A DNA stretch of 48,243 nucleotides from Planctomicrobium piriforme (GCA_945860955.1 CAMATH010000059.1:1-48243), one strand, 5' to 3'; counted from the first letter of the stretch, positions 33,732 through 41,489 are shown. The notes: generated by a model not told the origin, from the letters alone. A program made the numbers and translations.

Positions 33732-35120
33732 TCAGACCAGGATCTCGTGAACGACCCGGCCGTACAGGTCGGTGAGGCGGTAGTCCCGGCCGGCGTGGCG
33801 GTAGGTGAGGCGTTCGTGGTCGAGGCCCATGAGGTGCAGAATCGTCGCGTGCAGGTCGTGAACATGCACCTTGTCCTGCACCGCGCGAAAGCCGAAGTCG
33901 TCGGTCGCGCCGTACGCCATCCCTCCCCTCACGCCAGCTCCCGCCAGCCACATCGTGAATCCCCAGTGGTTGTGATCGCGACCGTTGCCGCTCTCGCTCG
34001 TGGGGGTCCGTCCGAACTCACCTCCCCAGACCACCAGCGTGTCATCCAATAACCCCGTTCGCTTGAGGTCAGCGAGCAAAGCGGCGATCGGGCGGTCAAT
34101 GTCGGCACACAGCTTCCGCGTCAGTTCATCATGCGTGCGATGCGTGTCCCAGGGCTGACCGTCCCCATAGTACACCTGCACCAGCCGGACACCCCGCTCC
34201 ACCAGTCTGCGGGCGAGCAGACATCCGTTGGAGAAATGACTGCTGCCGTACTCTTCACGCAAGGCAGCCGGTTCGCGGGCGAGATCGAACGCGTCCGAGG
34301 CGGCGAACTGCATCCGGAACGCAGTCTCCATCGCGCGAATCCGTCCCTCCAGCGCCGGGTCGGCGTCACGCGTCGCCAGGTGCTCGGTGTTCAATTCACG
34401 CAGGAACGCCAGTTGCTTCCGCTGACTGTCGATATCCAGCACCGGGTTCTTCAAGAACGGCACCATCTTATCGGGAGCCAGATCACTGTGGTTGATGTAT
34501 GTTCCCTGATGCTGCGCCGGCAGAAAACTGTTCGTCCACATTTCCGAAAAACGGACCGGCCTCCCCGGGCACAGCACGACATAGCCCGGCAGATTCTCGT
34601 TCTCACTCCCCAGTCCATACAACATCCACGACCCCATGCTCGGACGAAGCGGAGTGATCGTGCCGTTGTTCATCATGAACAGCGCCGGCCCGTGATTTGG
34701 GTTGTCGGTATGCATCGACCGCAACACACACAGGTCGTCGGCATGGGCGCTCAGCCGCGGGAGCAGGTCGCTGATCTCCAATCCGCTCGTCCCGTGCCGG
34801 TCGTATTTGTACGGGACCGCCATCAGCCCCCCGGTCGCGTTCTCGGTCCGCAGTTGAACCTCCTGCGGACGCTGGCCGGCGAACTCGTTGATTCGCGGCT
34901 TCGGGTCGAACAGATCCCCCTGAAACGGGCCGCCGTTCATAAAGAGCTGGATGACCCGTTTGACCTTCGGCACAGTCAACGGGCGGGGCTGCGCAGTTTC
35001 CGCGGCGCGCAACGCCCCCGCCAGCCCCAGGGTGGCGAATCCTCCTCCGACCGTCCCCAGCCAGTCGCGTCGCGACAACGGGGAGAGACCGGGTGATGAG
35101 ATCGATTCCAGCAATGACAT
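33732..35120 (-). CDS. DUF1501 protein (sulfatase-like), Tat-exported
   Basis: DUF1501 proteins are a planctomycete-expanded branch of the alkaline phosphatase/sulfatase superfamily and nearly always pair with a PSD1 cytochrome-like gene, as here. I start at the ATG at 35120, which gives a Tat signal (SPLSRRDWLGTVGGGFATLGLAGALRA). The hallmark stretches are RVIQLFMNGGPFQGDLFDPKP, HGTSGLEISDLLPRLSAHADDLCVLRSMHTDNPNHGPA, and VVWGGEFGRTPTSESGNGRDHNHWGFTMWLAGAGVRGG, with the final part DLHATILHLMGLDHERLTYRHAGRDYRLTD. All catalytic-region His/Asp residues of the family appear present. It starts 4 bases after the PSD1 stop. The natural substrate is unknown. Confidence 0.93.
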   Translation of the reverse strand: MSLLESISSPGLSPLSRRDWLGTVGGGFATLGLAGALRAAETAQPRPLTVPKVKRVIQLFMNGGPFQGDLFDPKPRINEFAGQRPQEVQLRTENATGGLMAVPYKYDRHGTSGLEISDLLPRLSAHADDLCVLRSMHTDNPNHGPALFMMNNGTITPLRPSMGSWMLYGLGSENENLPGYVVLCPGRPVRFSEMWTNSFLPAQHQGTYINHSDLAPDKMVPFLKNPVLDIDSQRKQLAFLRELNTEHLATRDADPALEGRIRAMETAFRMQFAASDAFDLAREPAALREEYGSSHFSNGCLLARRLVERGVRLVQVYYGDGQPWDTHRTHDELTRKLCADIDRPIAALLADLKRTGLLDDTLVVWGGEFGRTPTSESGNGRDHNHWGFTMWLAGAGVRGGMAYGATDDFGFRAVQDKVHVHDLHATILHLMGLDHERLTYRHAGRDYRLTDLYGRVVHEILV

Positions 35121-35124
35121 GGGC

Positions 35125-37923
35125 TTAGTCCACAAACGCGAATTCGTTGCTTTCCAGAAGCGCCTGGGCGAGGCGAGTCCAACGGGTCTCGAGAGGCGTC
35201 TCCGGAGTGTCCGGTTTCAAAAAGTCCGCCACACGCCGCGACTCTTCCGAAGTGGGGGTGCGGGAGTACAGAATTCTCCAGGCGACGAGCGTTTGCGCGG
35301 TGACATCGGACGGCGCTTCACGCACGACCCGTGCGGCCAGTCCCTGCGCCATGGCAATGAGCATCGGGCTGTTGAGCGCGAACAATTGCTGCAACGGAGT
35401 CGTCGTGACGTCGCGATGCGACGAATGTTGCGTCGGATCGGGAAAATCATGCAGCCGCAACACCGCGCTCAGTTCCCGGCGTTTGATGTTTCCGTACACC
35501 GTTCGGCGGAAATTAGAGAGGTCATCGAGCGATCGATCGGGGCCACCAATTTCATTTCGCAACCGGTCGGTCGCGACCAGCATCGAGTCGCGCCACGCTT
35601 CGACATCGAGTCGTCGGCGGTTCATCCGCCACAGCAGATGATTGTCGGGGTCGACGGCGTGGGCCGCGGCGTTCGATCGGCTCGACTGTCGAAACGCCGC
35701 CGACAGCAGCAACTCGCGATGCAGCCATTTCAACGACCAGCCATTCGCGATGAACCGGGCGGCCAGATCGTCGAGCAGTTCCGGATGCGTCGGCGGCGCG
35801 CCGGTCGTGCCGAAGTTGCTGGGGGTCTCGACCAAACCCCGCCCGAAATGGTGTCTCCAGACCCGATTGACAATCACCCGGGCGGTCAGTGAGGCCGACT
35901 GTGTGCTGAACGCGCGGGCCAGATCGAGCCGACCGCTTCCGGTCTGGAAGTCGGCCGGTTTGTCGTCGGGGGTCAGCACCCGCAGGAATCGCCTGGGGAC
36001 GGTCGCGCCGGCGTTCGCCGGGTTCCCGCGAATCTGCAAGGCGACGTTCTGCGCCTCGCCCGTCCGGTATTCGATTTTCGTGCGATCGGGACCGTCGGGA
36101 AGAATTTGCAAGGCCGCGTCCTCGACACCGTAGACGAGGGGAGCCGACAGTTGTGGCGTTGCCTGTTCGATCGCCGTGATCCGTGCCGTCAGTTCGAGAA
36201 CTTCCTGTTCGAGTTCCGGCGTTTGCGGCTGTTTTCCCTTGAGGGCGTCGCGCTGCCGGTTCAGTTCCTCGAGTTGCTGGCGGACATGGGCGGCGATACG
36301 GGCATCGCGTTCGGGCAAGACGGCTCGTGGTGTCATGCGCGTGGAAGCAAGAACGCCAGCCAGGGCGTAGTAATCTTCGGTTGAGATCGGATCCTGTTTG
36401 TGATCGTGGCAACGGGCGCAGGCGACCGTCAGCCCCAGCACGGTCCCCGACAGCATTTGAATGTGTTCTTCCCATTCGTCAGCGACCACGGTCTTGATCA
36501 CGGTGGGATCGAGCTTCAGTTCTTTCCAGTAGGAAGGACTCAGGCCCAGCATGCCGAGCGCTGCGAGATCGGACGTCGCCGCGTCGGGCATCTGGTCGGC
36601 GGCGAGTTGCAGTTGCAGGAACCGGTCGTACGGCACATCGGCGTTCAGCGCTTCGACCACCCAGTCGCGATACATCCACGCGCGGGCCTGTTTATCCTGC
36701 GTCCACATTTCCAGCGTGTCGGCATAGCGGACCAGATCGAGCCACAACCGTCCCCAGCGCTCGCCGTACTGGGGGGAATCGAGCAATCGCTCGACTCGGC
36801 GTTCGTACGCGTCGGGAGAGGTGTCGTTGAGGAATTCCTCGATCTCCGCCGCATTGGGTGGCAGCCCGATGAGATCGTAATTCAGGCGGCGCAACAACGT
36901 CCGCCGGTCGGCTTCGTGAGCAGGCTCGAGATTCGCCCGTTCGATTTCGTGGAGCAGAAACGAGTCGATGCGCTGGCGGGACCAGACTTGGTTTTTCGTC
37001 ACCGGAACGGGATGTTCTCGCACTGGCTGGAACGACCAGAACTGTCGGCCGGCCGTGAAGTCGATGCCAGCCTTATGCGGCGCGGCGGGAGACGCGTCGC
37101 CGCCAGGGAACACGGCCCCCCGGCGGATCCACTCCGTCAGAAGTTCGACTTCTTTTGCGGAGAGTTTACCGCGCGGCGGCATCTGCAACGATTCGTTGGC
37201 GTAAGATATTGCTTCAATCAACAGACTCTCTTCGGGTTTGCCGGGGACGATGGCGGGACCGGTGTCACCCCCGGTGAGCAGGCCGGCACGGGAATTGAGG
37301 ACCAATCCACCTTTGATCGCGACCGGTTCGTTGGGATCATTCGCGTGACAGGAGTAACACTTCCCGACGAGCAATGGCCGGATCTTCGCTTCGAAGAACG
37401 CGACATCCTCGGGACTGGGTTGGGCGACATCGGGCGTCGCTTCGTTTGCCGCCGGGGTCGGTGGCGTCGATTCGGGAGCGGGAGTCTCCAGCAGAGCGAT
37501 CGCGATGGGAGTCGCGCTAACATCGGGAACAGCATCTCGGGAGGGCGAGGCTCCTGCCGAGCCGCGGTGTGAAGCAGTCTCCCTTCGCGGAGCCGCGCCC
37601 GTCAGGAAGCGGTAGCCGACAACCGCTTCCTGACGGGCGCGGCTCGGTTTGTCTGTTCTTTTTGTCGCCATGAGCGACACATGATTTCGCGCGAACCGGC
37701 TGTTGTGTGACGCTTCCGACCGGCACCTGGCGGTGCGCTGAGGCGAGCCGCGGAGCGTCTCGCCTACAAAAAGGACGCTGGCCGGCACCTGCGGTGCGGT
37801 GGGTTCGCTGCGGTCGATTTCGCCGGCCCGACATCCATTCCCCGGCACCAGCGCGACGGCAACACACAGACCCCCCAAGCGAATGAGCAGGGATCGCAAC
37901 ACAACACGCGCATTTAAGGGCAT
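35125..37923 (-). CDS. Planctomycete cytochrome PSD1-domain protein (PSCyt1-DUF1549-DUF1553) with repeat-derived N-terminal insert
   Basis: Order of parts: signal peptide (about 1-33), an unusual segment of about 110 residues (50-160), the PSCyt1 haem domain with CYSCH (189-193), then DUF1549 and DUF1553 (e.g. RRLNYDLIGLPP, YGERWGRLWLDLVRYADT, RVIVNRVWRHHFGRGLVETPSNFG, LHRELLLSAAFRQSS). Such proteins pair with DUF1501 partners and are exported haem proteins of unknown substrate. The 50-160 segment is not part of the family. Its DNA is largely made of dispersed palindromic repeats (37590-37645, 37698-37767 and a GGAGGGCGAGGCTCC-type motif near 37542-37562), translated in frame as ...RFLTGAAPRRE...RGSAGASPSR. 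The frame is intact, so the insert is tolerated or is a linker. Confidence 0.9.
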   Translation of the reverse strand: MPLNARVVLRSLLIRLGGLCVAVALVPGNGCRAGEIDRSEPTAPQVPASVLFVGETLRGSPQRTARCRSEASHNSRFARNHVSLMATKRTDKPSRARQEAVVGYRFLTGAAPRRETASHRGSAGASPSRDAVPDVSATPIAIALLETPAPESTPPTPAANEATPDVAQPSPEDVAFFEAKIRPLLVGKCYSCHANDPNEPVAIKGGLVLNSRAGLLTGGDTGPAIVPGKPEESLLIEAISYANESLQMPPRGKLSAKEVELLTEWIRRGAVFPGGDASPAAPHKAGIDFTAGRQFWSFQPVREHPVPVTKNQVWSRQRIDSFLLHEIERANLEPAHEADRRTLLRRLNYDLIGLPPNAAEIEEFLNDTSPDAYERRVERLLDSPQYGERWGRLWLDLVRYADTLEMWTQDKQARAWMYRDWVVEALNADVPYDRFLQLQLAADQMPDAATSDLAALGMLGLSPSYWKELKLDPTVIKTVVADEWEEHIQMLSGTVLGLTVACARCHDHKQDPISTEDYYALAGVLASTRMTPRAVLPERDARIAAHVRQQLEELNRQRDALKGKQPQTPELEQEVLELTARITAIEQATPQLSAPLVYGVEDAALQILPDGPDRTKIEYRTGEAQNVALQIRGNPANAGATVPRRFLRVLTPDDKPADFQTGSGRLDLARAFSTQSASLTARVIVNRVWRHHFGRGLVETPSNFGTTGAPPTHPELLDDLAARFIANGWSLKWLHRELLLSAAFRQSSRSNAAAHAVDPDNHLLWRMNRRRLDVEAWRDSMLVATDRLRNEIGGPDRSLDDLSNFRRTVYGNIKRRELSAVLRLHDFPDPTQHSSHRDVTTTPLQQLFALNSPMLIAMAQGLAARVVREAPSDVTAQTLVAWRILYSRTPTSEESRRVADFLKPDTPETPLETRWTRLAQALLESNEFAFVD
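37590..37645. repeat. Perfect 24-bp inverted repeat with 8-base loop, inside the PSD1 coding sequence
   Basis: Left arm 37590-37613 and right arm 37622-37645 are exact reverse complements of 24 bases (right arm begins ACCGCTTCCTGACGGG), around the loop AGCCGACA. The same 24 bases occur alone at 31694-31717. On the coding strand it is translated in frame within the PSD1 N-terminal insert. In RNA it would form a very stable hairpin in the 5' part of the PSD1 mRNA. Confidence 0.9.
37698..37767. repeat. Dispersed palindromic repeat (GGCTGTTG...CTCGCCTAC), copy 2
   Basis: Matches 6709-6773 over about 65 bases with small indels and the same terminal hairpin AGGCGAG/CTCGCCT. It is located within the PSD1 coding sequence, and translates in frame (GETLRGSPQRTARCRSEASH on the leftward strand). 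Confidence 0.7.
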
Positions 37924-38103
37924 CGTTTGGGCACCGCGGGACGGTTCAGCCGACAGGTGAGGAATTCCTGGCGGCGCATCAGCTTTCCTTGATGCTACCC
38001 GTCACCGGGGGGAAGCTCAAGAAGCCGGTCAACCCCGGCGCGGGCGAACTGTCTTGGCGGACGGCGGTCGGTCGTTGATGGCAATCCTGCGACGAAAACT
38101 GGG
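37924..38103. other. Divergent spacer between PSD1 and the toxin-antitoxin operon
   Basis: No gene seen. It should contain the PSD1 promoter; no clear boxes are recognised on the leftward strand. Confidence 0.4.
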
Positions 38104-38140
38104 TTGTAACCCTCCGGAAATCTGGCTACAATCTAGCCAG
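38104..38140 (+). promoter_or_regulatory. Promoter and palindromic operator of the ParE/Phd operon
   Basis: A -35-like TTGTAA (38104-38109) and a -10-like TACAAT (38127-38132) are spaced by 17 bases. A perfect palindrome CTGGCTA-CAATC-TAGCCAG (38122-38140) covers the -10 box and ends one base before the toxin ATG at 38142. A second, weaker palindrome GGGTT-GT-AACCC (38101-38112) overlaps the -35 box. Phd-type antitoxins bind such palindromes to repress their own operon. Transcription would start almost at the ATG, leaving a very short or no leader. Confidence 0.65.
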
Positions 38141-38141
38141 A

Positions 38142-38456
38142 ATGCGATACGAAATCGTGTTGGCGCCGGAAGCTGTGGAGGATCTGAAGGGTCTGCCGGC
38201 GAAGGACCGTTCTGAGGTCAAAGACGCGCTGGAGCGTCATTTACGCCACGGTCCGACCGCTGTCAGCCAGAGTCGTATCAAGCGCTTGCGAGGGATTTCC
38301 CGTCCACAATACCGCTTGCGCGTGGGTGACGCGATTCGGGTGTTCTACGACGTAACGGAAATCTGTGTTGAAGTCCTGGCGATTGTCGTGAAGGCGGAAG
38401 CCGACGCATGGCTGGAAAGGTTTGGCGAACGCGATGAAGAAAGTGGCCCTGTCTGA
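38142..38456 (+). CDS. RelE/ParE-superfamily toxin (104 aa)
   Basis: The sequence has the RelE/ParE fold pattern: YEIVLAPEAVEDLKGLP, a helical hairpin, RLRGISRPQYRLRVGDAIRVFYDVTEICVEVLAIVVKAEADAWL. The core segment RLRVGDxIRVFYDV is characteristic. Toxins of this superfamily cleave mRNA on the ribosome (RelE) or inhibit gyrase (ParE); which one applies cannot be told. The antitoxin gene starts within its last 23 bases, so the toxin comes first, the reverse of the usual order for many type II pairs. Confidence 0.88.
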   Translation: MRYEIVLAPEAVEDLKGLPAKDRSEVKDALERHLRHGPTAVSQSRIKRLRGISRPQYRLRVGDAIRVFYDVTEICVEVLAIVVKAEADAWLERFGERDEESGPV

Positions 38457-38703
38457 AGTCAAGGACGACTTGTCGAAATACTTGCGCATCGCGGAGGGAG
38501 AGGAAATCATCATCACACGTCACGGCAAGCCGGCCGGCGTTCTGGTGGGCTTCGCTTCTGAAGACGATTGGCTGGAATACCAACTGGAAAACGACCCGCG
38601 TTTTCTAGAGCGGATCGAGCAGGCGCGTCGCAGTTTGCGGGCGGGAAAAGGGGTGAGGCTCGAAGATCTTGAGGTTTCGCCCCCAACGGACCAACCGTCC
38701 TGA
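38434..38703 (+). CDS. Phd/YefM-type antitoxin (89 aa)
   Basis: I choose the ATG at 38434 over the TTG at 38422. MKKVALSEVKDDLSKYLRIAEGEEIIITRHGKPAGVLVGF is the classic Phd/YefM N-terminal DNA-binding fold, with a C-terminal helix (ERIEQARRSLRAGKG) that should wrap the toxin. It overlaps the toxin gene by 23 bases, so translation is coupled. Confidence 0.9.
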   Translation: MKKVALSEVKDDLSKYLRIAEGEEIIITRHGKPAGVLVGFASEDDWLEYQLENDPRFLERIEQARRSLRAGKGVRLEDLEVSPPTDQPS

Positions 38704-38880
38704 TGTTACCAGGCGAACCGCAGTGCCCAACCATCCGTTGCGCCGATGCCACAGGCCGCGCGGCTTCTGAAATCCACATCGTTCACGTCGGCCGCGTGAA
38801 CGGGGCCGTTCGGCGTGATGAGCGTCACTGATGAAATGCACCCACACTGCCACGGCGCGAAACAAACGAGGGTTACCGAA
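38704..38880 (-). pseudogene. Possible remnant of a leftward gene before the nitrilase
   Basis: On the leftward strand, a coding-like frame of about 40 codons (38706-38829) reads TLITPNGPVHAADVNDVDFR...GWALRFAW and stops at 38706, with G/C-ending codons. The frame lacks a convincing beginning. It could be the 3' end of a lost gene. No family is recognised. Confidence 0.2.
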
Positions 38881-39678
38881 ATGAGTACGGTTCGCATCGC
38901 TCTCGCGAACGTCCGTGTTCCTGCGACTCCGCGGGAGTCCGTGCTGTTGGCAACTTCAACGGTCGCCGCGGCGGGACAAGAAGGGGCGCTCGTGGTCTGT
39001 TTTCCCGAGTGTTTCGTTCCCGGATATCGATGGCCCGGCTCGACCGCACAACCGCCAGATCCCGCGTTTCTAGAGCGAGCCTGGTCCGAAGTGGCAAATG
39101 CGGCCAAGGGTGCCAACATCACGGTCATCTTGGGCACGGAGCGCATGACGAACCGCGGCTTGCAGATCACTGCGTGTGTCATCAACCCGGACGGCACGAT
39201 CGCGGGCTGGCAAGACAAAGTGCAGCTCGATCCTTCGGAAGACGCAATCTATCCCGCATTCGGCATGGAACGTCGAGTATTCACCGCCGGGCCACTCTCC
39301 TTCGGTGTGGTGATTTGCCACGAAGGGTGGAGATATCCGGAAACGGTGCGGTGGGCTGTACGAAGAGGCGCGCAGGTCGTATTTCACCCACATGCGCATG
39401 TCGCCGAGCCCGGAGGCTATCGTCCCGTAACATTCGCCGATCCCGCCAACACATTCCATGAGAAGGCGCTCTTGTGTCGCGCGGCGGAGAACACGTGTTA
39501 CATCGCCTCGGTGAACTGCGCGAGCGAGGGTGTCGGGATCACATCGGCCGTCGTGCGTCCGGACGGTACGCTGCAGTGCTATCAACCCTATGGGCAAGCG
39601 GGACTGCTCGTGGCCGACCTGGACCTCAGCACCGCGACAGGACTGCTTGCCTCACGGTGCCGAACTTCGCCGCTGTAG
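38881..39678 (+). CDS. Carbon-nitrogen hydrolase (nitrilase superfamily), 265 aa
   Basis: The ATG at 38881 starts MSTVRIALANVRVP. The catalytic triad is present: Glu43 in CFPECFVPGY, Lys113 in GWQDKVQLDPSE, and Cys146 in GVVICHEGWRYPE. Length and layout fit amidase-like members of the superfamily (hydrolysis of amides or N-carbamoyl compounds); the substrate is unknown. The longer frame from 38815 adds a His/Cys-containing sequence without family features. A GCCTAAC box typical of integron attC sites lies 33 bases after the stop, so this could be a captured cassette. Confidence 0.88.
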   Translation: MSTVRIALANVRVPATPRESVLLATSTVAAAGQEGALVVCFPECFVPGYRWPGSTAQPPDPAFLERAWSEVANAAKGANITVILGTERMTNRGLQITACVINPDGTIAGWQDKVQLDPSEDAIYPAFGMERRVFTAGPLSFGVVICHEGWRYPETVRWAVRRGAQVVFHPHAHVAEPGGYRPVTFADPANTFHEKALLCRAAENTCYIASVNCASEGVGITSAVVRPDGTLQCYQPYGQAGLLVADLDLSTATGLLASRCRTSPL

Positions 39679-39710
39679 AAGACGTTGATACCGACTTTGA
39701 ACTCCGAGCG

Positions 39711-39721
39711 GCCTAACAAGA
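39711..39721 (+). other. GCCTAAC box after the nitrilase, attC-left-end-like
   Basis: GCGGCCTAACAAG matches the left R'' consensus (RYYYAAC) of integron attC sites and is placed where an attC should begin after a cassette gene. No matching GTTRRRY right end is visible before the next gene, so the site would be broken. Confidence 0.3.
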
Positions 39722-39736
39722 CATTGCGCCGGAAAA

Positions 39737-39877
39737 TGGGACGTACTCAACCGGGCGGTGGCGGGCCTAACGATCTTCGAGAAGCCTGAGGATGATGCAA
39801 CACCGCATCAAGAACGTGAAGTGCGCGATGCGATTGCGGAAGTCGAAGCGAGCGACACCGAGGAACCTGAGTCATGA
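39737..39877 (+). pseudogene. 3' fragment of a gene overlapping the HicB-like gene by 4 bases
   Basis: The reading frame WDVLNRAVAGLTIFEKPEDD...EVRDAIAEVEASDTEEPES ends in a TGA that shares ATGA with the next start codon. The acidic C-terminal tail and G/C-ending codons look like real protein. The frame has no credible start. It was probably the upstream partner of the HicB-like gene, now truncated. I do not recognise its family. Confidence 0.4.
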
Positions 39878-40104
39878 CTGACACCGCGCGATACGTGAAA
39901 ATTGTCGAATGGTCCGATGAAGATGGTGCGTTTGTCGGCCAGTGTCCCGGATTGATTGGTCCTTGCTGTCACGGTCCGGACGAATCCGAGGTCTATCGTG
40001 AGCTGTGCCAGATTGTCGAAGACTGGGTCCGTCTGCTGCGAAGCGAAGGGCGTCCACTTCCGCCGCCGACAGCCGGAAAAAACGTCTCGCGGCTGATTGC
40101 GTGA
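39874..40104 (+). CDS. HicB-like small protein (76 aa)
   Basis: YVKIVEWSDEDGAFVGQCPGLIGPCCHGPDESEVYRELCQIVEDWVRLLRSEG follows the HicB fold pattern (partial RNase H-like strand with an E/D-rich turn and G-x-C-P-G). HicB proteins are antitoxins for HicA, but no HicA-like gene is visible next to it. The ATG overlaps the previous frame's stop (ATGA). A Pro-rich end (PLPPPTAGKN) replaces the DNA-binding tail found in some HicBs. Confidence 0.65.
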   Translation: MTDTARYVKIVEWSDEDGAFVGQCPGLIGPCCHGPDESEVYRELCQIVEDWVRLLRSEGRPLPPPTAGKNVSRLIA

Positions 40105-40117
40105 CTTTGTCGAGTCG

Positions 40118-40183
40118 CGAGTCTCGGCGATCCACACCCGGATGCGTCAGGAAAGCCCGAACTTTCTTCGGCCCCATTTTTCC
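40118..40183 (-). pseudogene. Integron-integrase remnant A
   Basis: Leftward frame GKMGPKKVRAFLTHPGVDRRDS matches the EMGxxEVxAFLTHLAVxxxVS block in the N-terminal (SAM-like) domain of integron integrases and related tyrosine recombinases. Only about 22 codons remain. The 3' end of the matching sequence (GGTGTGGATCGCCGAGACTCG) is identical in remnant B, though the flanking sequences differ. The 5' side runs directly into the left end of the TIR element at 40202. Confidence 0.55.
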
Positions 40184-40201
40184 TTGGATGCCGATTCGCA
40201 G

Positions 40202-40416
40202 CCCGGTGACACCCACCAGCCAGAGATTCGAAATCGCCGGCGGCATGGCGTAACCAATTATTGAGTAGGCAGTCGCGTCGCATTCTACGGAATCGATACC
40301 GGGTCATGCGTCGGGGCCGATCGGTGACCAGCGAATTGTCCGGTAACCGATGACGCTCAGGGAGGTTCCGGCGATTGGCCAAGGATTACTCATGCTGGCT
40401 GGTGGATGTCACCGGG
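40202..40416 (+). mobile_element. 215-bp TIR element, copy 1
   Basis: Terminal inverted repeats of 20 bp, left 40202-40221 (CCCGGTGACACCCACCAGCC) and right 40397-40416, match at 19 of 20 positions. The interior is the same as in copies 2 and 3, in the same orientation, with scattered substitutions. It has no gene of its own. A conserved ATCGGTGACC...GGTAACCGAT hairpin lies inside. It inserts beside integrase remnant A. No obvious target duplication was found. Confidence 0.85.
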
Positions 40417-40565
40417 TTTATAATGGGGATTGTGAACCCTGTGCGAAACTGAACGACAGGTCGGTCCAAGGGGACAGTCCGACCTCGCGGCCTTAATCCG
40501 CGGTTGCAACGGACCCGTTGTGCGGGCCGCTGAACGTCGAAGCGAGCGACCGGAGGAGAGACACT
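40417..40565. other. Spacer with two inverted repeats before the membrane-protein gene
   Basis: An inverted repeat AGGTCGG...CCGACCT lies at about 40460-40487 and CGCGG-CCTTAAT-CCGCG at about 40488-40504. Both could be regulatory or remnants of cassette-end palindromes. A GGAGGA ribosome binding site (40550s) ends the stretch. Confidence 0.35.
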
Positions 40566-41027
40566 GTGACACCAGTCTTTGTGACGCGATTGACGATCGC
40601 AGCTTGCCTGCTCTCGGCTGTGGTGGAGGCCGCCTTGGTCTGTAATGCCACGACCAGCATGTCGCTGATGGACGCCCCCATCGTCCTGTTCATCGTTGGC
40701 CCCTATCTTTGTCTCGCGTTGGTTGCGTGGTTGCAACGCGGAAAACTGGCTGCCTCGTGGGCCATACTCGCAATTGCTTTGGGACTTGCTGGCTGGGGGC
40801 TCTACATCCTTGGCGAGGACAGTTATCGATACCACACCGACGCGAATTACCGGAAACTTCAGCGCATGGCTGCGTTCTTCGTGCCGCTCACACAATATGT
40901 GGCGGTCGCACTGGCAGGTACGGCGTCGCTGTTCAGTTACCTGAGTTCACTGGAGAACAGGCCAACGACCGAGGTCGGACCAGGGGATGCACGCGAGCGG
41001 CGGGAATCGCGTCAACCGGGGTCGTGA
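40566..41027 (+). CDS. Multi-pass membrane protein of unknown function (153 aa)
   Basis: I start at the GTG at 40566, with GGAGGA 9 bases upstream. Four membrane helices are apparent: TRLTIAACLLSAVVEAALV, APIVLFIVGPYLCLALVAW, WAILAIALGLAGWGLYIL and TQYVAVALAGTASLFSYL. The loop between the third and fourth is basic/polar (EDSYRYHTDANYRKLQRMA). The C-terminus is a charged tail. No family is recognised. The isolated location in a decayed region suggests a captured gene. Confidence 0.65.
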   Translation: MTPVFVTRLTIAACLLSAVVEAALVCNATTSMSLMDAPIVLFIVGPYLCLALVAWLQRGKLAASWAILAIALGLAGWGLYILGEDSYRYHTDANYRKLQRMAAFFVPLTQYVAVALAGTASLFSYLSSLENRPTTEVGPGDARERRESRQPGS

Positions 41028-41174
41028 ATCCATGGCCGCCCCCGCGTGATTCCTTTCGAGCCGGCACAAAAGGGGCTGGTCTCATAGAATGACTTGTCGG
41101 GCTGCGACGTGATGCTGTTTTCATCAGACCTCGACGAAAACGAGTTTGCACACAGGGTGACGTGTTTCACATAC
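41028..41174. other. Spacer without recognised gene
   Basis: No gene or clear signal. The left side of the second integrase remnant begins immediately after. Confidence 0.35.
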
Positions 41175-41380
41175 CGAGTCTCGGCGATCCACACCCCAAT
41201 GCGTCAGGCATGCCCGAACTTCGGTCGGCCCCATTTCCCTCGAGTGCCGCTTGTTGTAAAACAGGATGAGCCGCTTGCCCCCGGGCGACACTGTAATACT
41301 CCGTCCGATACGGCAGACGTTTTACGCGGCAGGCCCGCGCGACCTGGTCAAGAAATCGGGCTTGGTCGCGATTGGGAAGA
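41175..41380 (-). pseudogene. Integron-integrase remnant B, N-terminal domain with a frameshift
   Basis: Reading leftward: DQARFLDQVARACRVKRLPYRTE in one frame, then after a shift GKRLILFYNKRHSREMGPT and EVRACLTHWGVDRRDS in another. Together they follow the canonical order of integron-integrase N-termini: LLDQVR...CRVKHxSxRTE...YxxWIRRFILFHxKRHPREMGxxEVxAFLTHLAV. No DNA-binding or catalytic (R-H-R-Y) part is nearby. The match ends at the same 21-bp sequence (GGTGTGGATCGCCGAGACTCG) as remnant A. The gene must be non-functional. Confidence 0.75.
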
Positions 41381-41489
41381 CTGCAGCTCAGCATGGGAGC
41401 CGGGTGCGATGTAACATGGGATTCCAACCAGCGATCCGTCGCAACTCGTTTGGCAGTCTGAGATCACTCGTTGAGATAGCATTCCGCAC

